From Dipteronia dyeriana (lineage: Eukaryota; Streptophyta; Magnoliopsida; Sapindales; Sapindaceae), in assembly GCA_032871835.1 (NCBI GenBank), contig CM065296.1, positions 3,730,001 to 3,794,000 of the forward strand: a DNA stretch of 64,000 nucleotides, written 5' to 3'. Position 1 is the stretch's first letter. Each line of letters opens with the position of its first letter. A program made the position numbers and the translations under genes. The notes under the pieces are model-generated. The model saw only the letters and a list, made by a program, of their open reading frames with translations. It did no database searches and was not told the DNA's origin. Shown piece after piece: positions 1 through 9,599 of this stretch.

Positions 1-376
1 TCTGGCATGGTTGTTCCTCTTCGGGTGTCTTACGTCCAGCCTGATCGACTGGAACAAAGCTCCTTCCGGCTTCCGGTACATTTAGTTATGGCCCTACTAT
101 AACCGAACGAAGCCTTGTTGGTGGGAGGTTTGGAGGTTGTACTTCTTCTACAGCTAGTAGATCAACTACTTCTTTTGCTGCATCTGCCACCAGTTGTTGC
201 AGCGCCTCTCGGAAGCATTGTGTCAGGTTTTCACTGGTTGAAGGAACTTGCTGGATCCCCGCCAAGGATATTGGTTGGTTCTCCGAGGTTACAGTGAGAT
301 CTCACGAACTACTTCCAACATTGACATTATCTGGAGATTTTTGGACATCCCCATAACTGCTTCTGTTTCCTGCCAT
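1..376 (-). pseudogene. Tat-type gag N-terminus, broken, runs off left edge
   Basis: The minus strand starts with an ATG at 374-376 and reads a protein beginning MAGNRSSYGDVQKS. It continues through a segment (CFREALQQLVADAAKE) that closely parallels the gag N-terminus of the element at 39-48 kb (CFQEALHQLVTDAARE). At least two in-frame stops interrupt it, around residue 25 and again near the window edge, so this copy cannot make Gag as it stands. Gag would form the retrotransposon particle. The region lies directly inside the 5' LTR at 424-1314, which is the expected place for gag in a minus-oriented element. Assignment to the Tat branch of Gypsy elements rests on likeness to the better-preserved copy at 44.9-47.3 kb. 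The rest of the element is outside the window. Confidence 0.75.
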
Positions 377-691
377 TTTATTTTAATTAAATCGGAGGTT
401 CAGCCACTCCTTCTAGCGCCAATTGTTGACGTCGATTTTTGGATGTATGAGAAAAGCCAACAAGATTTAGATTTTAGTTGTGATCTTAAAGAGAAAGAGA
501 AGAAGAAAGTAATCGGATGTAAGTTTTACGTGATAAAACTTCGATGACCGGAGAAACGTCCACGGGTGGTAGAATAATTAACCGAGTCAAAATCCACTAT
601 AAATAGAATAATTACAATTCTCGATCTCCCTTTTTCTCTCTGTATTTTTCTATATGTTCTCTGTATATTTTCTGTGACGAGGTTATAGGTC

Positions 692-699
692 TATTTATA
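692..699 (-). promoter_or_regulatory. TATA box of the 5' LTR
   Basis: TATAAATA on the minus strand inside the LTR. The same motif lies at the homologous place in the other two LTRs (39381-39388 and 47651-47658), which supports it as the LTR promoter core. Confidence 0.55.
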
Positions 700-1073
700 T
701 ATTCATAGAACCCTAATCCTCTTTGTACAAGTAATAAAAGATCTTTATATTTTATTACGATTGGTTACTTGTTTGAAGTAGTCTATCTTATTTCCTATTT
801 CGGAGACTTGTATTGAGATCGAATGAGACTCTAGTAATGTAGTCCAGTTAGGGCTTATTTCCTTATAAAGGCGTAGTCTTTTTGAAGAAATAAAATTGTT
901 GCCTGATTAAGAACCATTTCTGCTTGACATTCTTTTCTTCTTGGAATTCCTCTTTGACATAGATATCTTCACGTGTTTTAACGACTCGACTCGGGGTGAG
1001 CTACGCGCTGGGCTTTTTATTCGGTTTCCTTCATGTTTATCCCAAGTAGAAAATGATATTAGCTGGTCCCGAG

Positions 1074-1155
1074 TGACGTCATCTGATCCCGAGTAGAACG
1101 TGTCATTAGCTAACTCCGAACATCGTTAATTGACCCCGAGTAGTATATGACGTCA
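1074..1155. promoter_or_regulatory. Two TGACGTCA bZIP-type palindromes in the LTR
   Basis: The palindrome TGACGTCA occurs at 1074-1081 and 1148-1155, among repeated CCCGAGTA motifs. This is the consensus for plant TGA/CREB-like bZIP factors. The LTRs at 39 and 48 kb keep the CCCGAGTA repeats but not these palindromes, so the sites are specific to this copy. Binding is inferred, not shown. Confidence 0.4.
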
Positions 1156-1314
1156 GTTGACCCCGAGTAGGTTTTGTTCAATACTTGTTCACTCGGGCTT
1201 CTCTTCTTTGGTGATGTCTTGTAGGATATTTTCTGAATGTTTATTCGGATGTCCAACTGTCAATTTTATCCTCTTTATCAATGACGTGCACGTCTGATAA
1301 AATTACATACAACA

Positions 1315-2106
1315 AAGTATATCCATTACTTTGATCAATGTCATTTCAAAAGCTACTATTTGGATTTATTGTTTTTTTTTTAAATCAAAAACAAAGATAA
1401 AGCTCTGGCACTGTTTCGCTGGCTTATCTGGCATAGTTTATGCTTTTGAACATGTGATTATTCGGATAATTAGCAACCATGTTATCTTGATATTTGACTC
1501 ATTACTTTTTCTATGTAAAATCTTATGCATGTGGCGAAATGCTTATAATTTGTTTCAGTAACATGGTCATTAAAGGAACTACAATATGCCAATTTACTAT
1601 TCTCTAGAAATTGCTATTTTTTTAGCACTTGGTGAGAACTCCTTATGTATTAATTTATTCTGGACAGACATTGGCTTCACTTGACTTTGTAACATTAGAT
1701 TTTATAGATGCTTAGTGAATCTCATAAAGACATTGGCTTGTGAAAGACTACTTACAGTTTTTCTGATTCCCAATATGCACCTAGTAGGAAAATAGATAAA
1801 CTCTAGGTATTATTTTTCTGATTTTTATTTACAATAAAGTGATCAACAAATCTTTATGTTTGTTAATGATGTATATCATCTATATTGATCTATAAATGTT
1901 AAGGCTGATTATATCTTATTAACATATTAATAATTAATAAACTAACTTCATATTAATATTTAATACGATATCTTCATCTTTTGGTGCCTTTTCAATTGAG
2001 ACATGAAGTTTATTACTTTGTTAGTTAGCAGGTTTTAGGGCACCATACTGGACCTAGATGCTACTCCTGGTGTTACATGCGGGCAGGTGTAAACTCGTGT
2101 TTTGGG
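1315..2106. other. AT-rich stretch without a gene; short match to 13.4 kb
   Basis: No coding frame stands out. A stretch around 1655-1725 (containing TTATTCTGGAC, CACTTGACTT and TAGATGCTTAGTGAATCT) resembles 13436-13506, which shows the same words in the same order. The segment lies just upstream of the HSP90 fragment and may be intron sequence from that gene or a shared repeat. Confidence 0.4.
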
Positions 2107-2351
2107 TAAACAACTAAATGGTACAAATCAACTGCTACAGCATCCAATATATCGACTGCACCTCCTCCTCCTCTGGATGAGAAATATGAATATCAAGCCT
2201 AGGTTTGTTGCATATATTGTGGGATTATTTGGATTTTCATTTACCCAAAATCTTAATGCATCACACTTGGGTTTAAGTTTAGTCATCTCATGGACCTTAT
2301 CGTTAACGGCTTGTATAGCAATCAAGAAGTTTTCTTGCTTGAGCTTATTAG
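2107..2351 (+). pseudogene. Mitochondrial-type HSP90 gene fragment, two exons
   Basis: Two exon-like blocks read as the start of the ATPase domain of a plant organellar HSP90 chaperone. Exon A (about 2107-2202) encodes a proline-rich linker and then LDEKYEYQA. Exon B (about 2278-2351) encodes SHLMDLIVNGLYSNQEVF followed by LLELIR. In the family these blocks are continuous (EKxEYQAEVSRLMDLIVxSLYSNKEVFLRELIS), and the poly-proline before EKYEYQA fits the mitochondrial (HSP90.6/TRAP1-like) class. A GTTTGT donor follows exon A and GTATGT follows exon B, so introns are present and this is a genomic fragment, not a processed copy. The glutamate codon at the end of exon A is now TAG, an expected arginine is leucine, and the downstream exons are missing. 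It is a dead fragment, probably carried here by rearrangement or a transposon. Confidence 0.8.
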
Positions 2352-2568
2352 GTATGTTCTGATCCTTTTTCATTTACTTATTTCAACACATTCATTACGT
2401 GAACAACTTGTAATTTGTTTTCTTTGTGGGGTTCACAATTGGAAGGATAAGTTATGGTTGTATCAATCTTGATATGTCAATAATTGTATCTAGCTTTCAT
2501 CAAACTTTTACAACAGTGTCTCTTATCCAAAGAAAGTAAATGTCAGTTTTGATGGATCAATATTAGTA

Positions 2569-3556
2569 TAGAAAAACTTGGCTAGAATCCAATGTTGATG
2601 CATCATATGCACTCATCGATTGACATGTGTCATTAATTGAATTTTTATTTTTTTGCCTCTTCTTTGTTAGTATAAGGCTTATAAGCCCAAATTCTCCATG
2701 GATCTATGTTTAACTTCTCAGAGTTCTCTCTCTTCATCACCCGCATCACATATCGTCTCAAATCTCAATGACGAGTTGATGACTTTCCAACCGTTATTGA
2801 TCCATTAAGCATTTTGTTCTACCTTGACTTTATTTAGGTGATTATTTGCATTAATTCAATTTTCTTGATTCAAATTTAAAGCTCTGGTTTTTTTTCTTTT
2901 TTCTTAAAATTATTGGTAGCAATATACAAAGTTAGGCTTCGTTTTTTTTTTTTGTTGAGTTGCTATTTTGTTCTTTGCATTCTTTTTTCTCGCGTTGTTG
3001 TTTTTGTTGCGCTGTTGTCCTGTTTTTCTCTTCTTCTTGTCTTGTTTTTTTTTTTTTTTGCTGGTGTTATCTAGTTATCTTTTTCTTTCAAAAAAATAAA
3101 ATATTTTTGTTTAGAAAACAAACTTCCAAGTTTAAAAGCAAATAAATTTAAATATAAATTTATTGACAAACAAAACAAATCCAGAATCCATTTGAAGATC
3201 TTGCCTTGCAATGGAACTGTGGAAGATCTGCAAGAACAAAAAATATAACTAAAATGAAAAAGAGACTGAGAGAAGAAGAAGCGACCATGAAAATCGACAA
3301 GAAACGATGAGTTGGTAACCGTGGAGAATGGAGATGATAAAGAAGAAATGGAGACAAAAACGTCTTTAACCCAACGGTTCAAGCTGGAATGAGATGTGTA
3401 AAGAAGAGCAGATTGAAATAAAATTTTAATTTCTTTTAAAATAGTGTCACATGTCACCTTAACTTTAAATTGGTTACACATGTCGATCAATGAGTGCATC
3501 TGATGTACCAACATCAGATTCTAGCTTGGTGCGTCGGATGCACCAAAGTTTTTCTC
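2569..3556. mobile_element. Mutator-like non-autonomous element with 9-bp TSD
   Basis: The terminal inverted repeats start TAGAAAAACTTGG on the left and, on the reverse strand from the right, GAGAAAAACTTTGG. They continue for about 85-100 bp with an internal indel of about 19 bp. Shared inner words include CTAGAATC, ATGTTG and GACATGTGT. The element is flanked by a perfect 9-bp direct repeat ATATTAGTA (2560-2568 and 3557-3565), the duplication length typical of Mutator elements. The 988-bp interior has strong T-rich and A-rich strand bias and no transposase. The longest interior reading frame (3071-3514, minus) shows no family I recognise. It would need a MULE transposase in trans. Confidence 0.85.
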
Positions 3557-3803
3557 ATATTAGTAACCCAAAATTTTGAAAATATTAGTGATATTTTCAC
3601 TATTTTCTTCCTTGCTCGTATCTGGTGGCATATAGGATATAATAGATAATTTTTGTACGAGTATTGCATATAGTTAAGTATACCTCGATGATAAGAGAAT
3701 ATGTTGAGTGGAATGAAAGAGTGGTCATTTTCTTTGAATGAAATTGAACCGGTGGAATAACCATGATATCTCCGGTGCACTTTTGTAAGGCAATCTTGAA
3801 CTG

Positions 3804-4108
3804 TGTTACCGATGATATATAGATGTGTGGAATTCTAAGTTTGGAAGTCCTTAATTCTAGGAGTTGATATTTCCTTATGAGTTGTAATGGGATTTGTATA
3901 TCTTCTATCCAGAATCTCACTTTTTATTAGTTTCTTATCTTACAGGTCTAATCAGTTTATTTTATGTTTATTTTATTTCTTGTTTTGTGTTGCTAGAATC
4001 AAGGGAGAATTATGGCAGAATATTTGCCATATTTGCTCTGTAAATTATGTATTATTTTTTAGCAAGCAATAAGATAAGCAAATAAGAGGTTTTCCTCCTC
4101 CTTCTTCA
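3804..4108 (+). mobile_element. Possible 5' LTR remnant of a Copia element
   Basis: The sequence ends in CA at 4107-4108, immediately before a tRNA-iMet-type primer-binding site, so its right end is a good LTR end. The left end is uncertain; TGTTACC at 3804 is a candidate. No matching 3' LTR was found in the window. Confidence 0.4.
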
Positions 4109-4121
4109 TGGTATGAGAGCC
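4109..4121 (+). other. Copia primer-binding site
   Basis: TGGTATGAGAGCC differs by one base from TGGTATCAGAGCC, the site complementary to the 3' end of initiator-methionine tRNA used by most plant Copia elements. It marks the start of the internal region of the decayed element at 4146-6388. Confidence 0.75.
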
Positions 4122-4145
4122 CAATCTGAACCATTCAAAATCTAG

Positions 4146-6388
4146 ATGACAAAGTATGGCATGGTCGACGACAAGACAAGTACAAGTTTAGAAGTCACGT
4201 CTGATCAAGGAGTTGCAGCCTCAAGCACTCTAAGCGAACCATAAGGCCCTCTCAACGGAAACAACTTTCTTTTACCGATCACAAGGCACAAACTCAATGG
4301 AAACAACTTTCTTCAATGGTCTCAATTCGTCATGATGTTCGTTTGTGGAAAGGGAAAAGATGACTATCTCACTAATGCAACGGTGTCACCAAAAAAGGAA
4401 TATCTAAAATTTAAAACCTGAAAATTAGATAGCAACATGGTGATGTCGTGGTTGATCAATTCTATGACCAATGAGATTGGAGAAAACTTCATGTTCAATG
4501 GGATAGCAAAAGAAATATAGGATGCAACAATAGAAACCTACTCCAACACTGACAATACATCAGAAATCTTTGAGATAAAAAGACTTCTTCATGACCTAAG
4601 ACAGAGGGATCTCACCGTGACTCAATACTTCAACACATTGAATCGACATTAGCAGCAACTTGACGTGTTTGAAGAACAAAAGTGGAAGTGCAAGGAAGAC
4701 AACATCAAATACAGTAAGGTTGTTGAAAAAGAGTGAATCTTCAAGTTCATGATGGGCCTTAATAAAAACCTTAATGAATTCCGGGGATGAATCCTGAGCA
4801 CTAAGCTGTTTCCTCCTATTGGAGAGGCTTTCTTTAAGGTGCGAAGAGAGGAAAGCCGAAAGAAAGTGATGCTTGGGAGTCAAACCAATGTTGCCTCAAC
4901 AGATAGCTCAACCTTTATTTCTTGAGGAGTCTGTCTGTCAAACACCAAAACCCGAGCAATGAGGGATAGACCGTGGTGTGACCACTGTAGAAAACTAGGA
5001 TACACCAAAGAAACATGCATGAAGATACACGACAAACCTGTTTATTGGAAACCGTCAAGACACCCATATGATCATGAAAACCGTGGCCACAAGGCTACCG
5101 GGGAAGAAAAATTAACTATTGAATCGACTCTCTTCAACAAAAATTAATCATTCAACAAGAGAGTTGAATCAACTCTCTTCAACAAGCAACAAATGGATCT
5201 ACTACAAAAATTAATCATTCAATCTCAATCGAACACATGAAATTCTGTCATCGGAACCGATTTCCTTGCTCAAAAAGGTGGCTTCTCTTGAGCGTTGAAT
5301 GCTAAAACTGAGAATCAAAGGCCATGGATTATTAATTCTAGAGCCTCGAATCACATGACTGGAGATGCTTATTTGTTTCAGACATATAATCCATGTTTTA
5401 AAAACTTTAAATTTAGTATTGATGATGGATCCTTATCCATTGTAAGGTTCTATAGTTATTTGCTAGAACCTAATCTTAAGAAATGTTCTGTTGATTCCTA
5501 ATTTGAGTTGCAACTTGATATCCATTAGCAAGATTACAAGAGATCTTAATTGTGTTAGTAATTTTTTCTCTACTCATTGTGAATTTCAGGACATAGATTT
5601 AAGGGGATGATTGGCGATGCTAAGGAGTGTGCGGGGCTCTATCTTCTCAGAGTTAAAGATCTTTTTGAAGAACAAATCCAAATTGCAAGTAGTGTACCCT
5701 TAACCAGTAAGTCCAGTAGGAATTGTTTTTTAGTTAATAGTTCGAACAATAATAGTGTAATCATTTTATGACACTACAGGTTTGATCATCCTAGTTTCAT
5801 ATACTTGGAAAAATTGTACCCTTATTTGCCTAGTAATAAAAATTCAAATTTTTTCTAGTGTGAGATATCCTAATATTATCAAAACATGTTCGACATTCTT
5901 ACAAAATTCAGCCATATAAAACATCTCATCCATTCTCCATTATATATAGTGATATTTTGGGTCCATCTAGGATCAATAATGTTTTTGGTGCAAGATGGTT
6001 TGTGTCCTTCATTGATGATCATACTCAAACCTCTTGGACTTTCCTTATGAATGAAAAATCATAAACTAGTTTCATCTTCAAAAGGTTCCATTCGATGATC
6101 CAAACACAATTTCAAATAAAAATCTAAGTTCTTAAGACTGGCAATGGTAAAGAATACTTTCAATCTATTCTTGGGGATTATTTATGTAGTCATGGCCTAG
6201 TTCATCAAAGTTCTTGTGTCGACGCTCCACAACAAAACGGAATACCCAAGAGGAAAAACATGCACCTCCTAGAAGTCGTCCGATCCCTTTTGTTCACTAC
6301 TTATGTTCCTAATTTTTTTTAGGGTGAAGTTGTCATCGTAGCTACATACCTCATTAATAGAATTTCATCTTGTGTCATTGAGTTCTAA
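4146..6388 (+). pseudogene. Decayed Copia gag-protease-integrase remnant
   Basis: Starting at the ATG at 4146, broken plus-strand frames read a Copia polyprotein. First is gag, with LNGNNFLQWSQFV and a zinc-knuckle-like CDHCRKLGYTKETCMKIH near 4978-5031. Then comes a protease region where the usual D-S/T-G-A-S-NHMT motif is NSRASNHMTG (5333-5362), so the catalytic aspartate is lost. A GAG-pre-integrase segment (KECAGLYLLRVKDLF, about 5620-5670) follows. Last are integrase pieces (RWFVSFIDDHTQ, about 5995-6030; a SxxxDAPQQNGI stretch near 6215-6245). Many stops and frameshifts occur throughout. Reverse transcriptase and RNase H are absent: similarity stops near 6388 in the middle of integrase. 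It is unlike the better-preserved Copia element at 25.6 kb and belongs to a different Copia family. Confidence 0.85.
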
Positions 6389-7300
6389 ACCCTGTGTCCA
6401 GGGGTAGAATAGTGCAGAGGCCAACAGAGACAGTGGCCCATGCCGACTTTTAAAAAAAAAATGTAATTTAAGAGACATTAAAAAATCCTTATTGATATTA
6501 TTACAATAAAGCACACGATTGATTTGTACTCACTAATAAGTCTATTGTATTGTTTTTTAAACTATATATACAAGTATTTTTATATCCCCACTTGTAATAA
6601 AATATAAAAAAAATTGTACTCATTATGTGAATGAGTACCATGTGTCCCTCTTATAGTCTTATCAACAAACTTAAAGAAAAAACATTAAGTAATTAACTCA
6701 CAATGTCACAAACCAGTGAAAGTGTGAAACCACACTGTTTTTACCACAATACCACTCCCAATTCGGCAATTCCCAACCCAGACTACCTAGTGACCACCGA
6801 TTCTGAAAACAATCCTTTTATGTTTTTTCTTTTATGTATATATCTTAGTCACATTTAAATACATATTTGGAGATAATCTAAGATGTATTTTTTTGTGTGA
6901 AAAATGAAAGAGTTAGAGATATAATAGAAAATCATTTTTTTTTGTTAATAAATTCTTGTTCAATGTTATAAATATTTCATATATGTTTATATTTATTAGA
7001 TATATCTGTTCACTATCTTAGGAGTGTTATATATTGTTATTATTATTTGTGCCTATGTTTAAATTTGAATATGGTTCTAAATTTGTTACCTTATACTACA
7101 TATAATTTTTTTAAACAATTGATATCATCAGTGATGCTTAAATGATATTTTTTGTTGTTATAATATCTTCTCAAGTCAAAGATAAATACATTCTCATGAC
7201 ATATTTCCAAATATGTAAGCTTTTACTCTTTTTCTTTTAATCTATATATAAGAAATTGCTATTTGATTGTTAGTGTCATCATTATGCATACCGTAGACCG

Positions 7301-7333
<33 letters not shown>

Positions 7334-7525
7334 ACAACTTCAAACTTCTAGTTCCGTATATGTTTGTGTCAAAAACTCACCTGAGCATGTCCTCTAACTC
7401 ATCTAATTTCCCCTCTTCCATTGAAAGTGTTTGGGTGCTCTGCATTTATTCACATCCACCAGCAACAAAAAAGTAAGCTAGATCTTAGATCCTAGAGCCA
7501 TAAAGTGTATTTTCCTAGGCTATTT
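6389..7525. other. AT-rich intergenic stretch
   Basis: I see no gene, no inverted repeat with clear ends and no coding similarity here. The one distinctive thing is the C homopolymer at 7302-7331. The first 60 bases may be the breakpoint where the Copia relic was truncated. Confidence 0.5.
7302..7331 (+). repeat. Uninterrupted poly(C) tract, 30 bases
   Basis: Thirty consecutive C (30 G on the other strand) in a strongly AT-rich setting. Such a tract can form a G-quadruplex or i-motif and is very prone to length error in replication and sequencing, so its exact length should not be trusted. Confidence 0.9.
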
Positions 7526-7530
7526 ACAAT

Positions 7531-9156
7531 TGATGTGATGTAAATCGTGTTTATAAAAACAATACTCGCAAGTGCACGAATCGTGAAGATATCGTACAGC
7601 GGCAAGTAAGGATCGTTCCCACGAGGAAAAGTGATTTATTTGGTTAGATCTAATTCTAATTAAAGTTAAACTAAAAACAACCAGAAATTGATGGTGAATT
7701 GATTTAAACTAAAAACTTAAATTAAATTAATCTAATGAAATCAATTGAAGAGATTTGGTTGTGATCAAAGGTGAGAAAGCACTAGGTCATCAATGCTCCC
7801 CTACTATGTTTACTCAATGTTTCGAATTGACTGTGAAAGATATTAATCAAGTTAAGGATTCGTTCTTATCTTAAGTATGATTATTACCGTATGATCCTGG
7901 GATGAATCAAGTGTTCTCAATTACAATTTACCCATAGATCAATGGCGCAAACTACAATCGAGAACCCATTAAGTGCAAGAACAATGAACCAAAACCTACT
8001 TGCATAGATCAATGCTAAGATCAATTTTATCCATTCAATTGAATATTAATTAAGATTACGTATAGATCAATACTCCAACCTTAATCATTAAATTATCAAA
8101 TCCCTAAATTCATGCCAACGTATGATCATGCATTAACAAGAAATAAGAATTAAGACATAGGATGAATTGAATGAATCAAAACTTAATTTAATTAAATATA
8201 GTCAATTCTAACAAAGAGCATTCATAGAGGTTCACATTGATTCCCTAGTATGGAATTAGTTACACATAACGAAAATAGACAGAGAAGAGAAAGAAACAAT
8301 AAAACCCATTGATGAATTCTTCTTCGTCTTCAATCTTCGATGTATAAAGATGAATGTTGATGTGTTGTGATGGATTGGTGGTGGACGGCTGGAATCTCGT
8401 TTAATTGTAAAGAATATGGAGTATTTATAAGTGATTTTTCCTTGTAAACCTCCAATTCTTCTTAAGTTTAGGAAATCCATCAAGTGGGAAAGTTGAATGA
8501 GACAAGGAATGATAATTCTTTCCTAAATTGAATTTCCTCTTTTGATATTTGACTCAAAATTTGAGTTTTGGAAGTTTCCCAAACATGTTTTGGTCTTCTA
8601 AAATCATTAGAATTTGATTTGGAAAGTTTTGGAGCAATTCTGAACCAATTCTGAGTGGTTTTCCACCAAAAATCCATCAAACCACGGCCTGGGTCGCTCC
8701 GGAGGTCGCCGCTGTCCAGACTGAGGAGTTCCTCTGCCAAGTACCGCTCCGTAGACCGCTGGCTAGGTCTTGTGCCTGGACGGCGGTCTAGGCCGCGGTT
8801 GACTATCCAGCACTGACCTTCGGTTACTAAATTATGCATAACTTCTTCTAGAAATATCGGAATTGAGATCCGTAAAGTACGCTGGAAACTAGACTTCCGG
8901 GGATTTCAATCCATAGGTACTTGGTCACACAATTCGATCTGAGATAAAAGATATAGGCCCTGCAATATTACTGTTCTGCACCGGTCTGAAAATTGATATT
9001 TTTGCTTTTTTTCTCCAAAATAACATCCAACACCTCTTGAATGGAATGTGACCTACACATGTTCAATAAACACATAAAATACCTAATTTTACCTAAGACC
9101 AAAGCACAAATAATATGAAATGGGGACCTAAAACATGTACAGAAATAGACCGATCA
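7531..9156. mobile_element. Solo LTR, 1626 bp, 5-bp TSD
   Basis: The block begins TGATGTGATGTAAATC and ends GACCGATCA, TG...CA ends, and is flanked by the perfect direct repeat ACAAT (7526-7530 and 9157-9161). No internal region or second LTR is present, so this is a solo LTR left by recombination. Near the left end it has the words CGCAAGTGCACGAATCG and GGATCGTTCCCACGAGG, which I recognise as a motif pair common in plant LTR-type repeats. A GC-rich patch around 8685-8800 stands out from the AT-rich remainder. The family is not identified and orientation is not assigned. Confidence 0.8.
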
Positions 9157-9599
9157 ACAATTACACAACAAACTTGAAATCATGGTATAAATCTCATGAA
9201 CCAAACTTGAAATCATGCTTTAAATAACAGGGAGACTAAACTTTAACTTCAAATTACAACTTGTAATATTTTCAGAACTTCACATCACAACATTCTTGGT
9301 TATAATAACACATGAAATAAACATACTAAATAGTGTTCATACATGAAATAAGTTCATACTACAACAAAAAGCTCTTACTTCACTTAAGTTAGTAATAAAA
9401 CATAGACATAACTAGAAATTACAAATTACTAGTATTGTCATCACTGTGAGTACCCGTTGTAGGCAGGGAGTGGTCAACTAACGGGCATGTATGCGATTAT
9501 GGCCAAGTACATGACATACAATACAAGCACATTGTCTACGTGTCGTTGGTGTCGGTTGTGTGGGTTGCTCAACACTTATGGATGTATTTAACTGTCCAT

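Larger units (their letters stand above)
424..1314 (-). mobile_element. 5' LTR of a Tat-type Gypsy element (partial copy)
   Basis: The 891-bp block begins TGTTGACGTCG and ends ACATACAACA on the plus strand, giving the TG...CA ends of an LTR. It is homologous along its length to the two LTRs at 39082-39989 and 47359-48260, but clearly more diverged from them than they are from each other. Because gag lies to its left on the minus strand, this is the 5' LTR of a minus-oriented element. The 5 bp outside it (1315-1319, AAGTA) would be one target-site copy; the other lies beyond the window. The tract just inside (roughly 405-423, reading TTGGCGCTAGAAGGAG on the minus strand) is the likely primer-binding site. 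Confidence 0.85.

Noticed and set aside
2128..2373. 81-codon minus-strand frame over the HSP90 fragment
   Set aside because: Shadow of the plus-strand exons, where the HSP90 similarity is clear.
3071..3514. 147-codon minus-strand frame inside the 2569-3556 element
   Set aside because: It runs into the terminal inverted repeat, is very rich in S, F and L from a biased interior, and shows no domain. Treated as chance.
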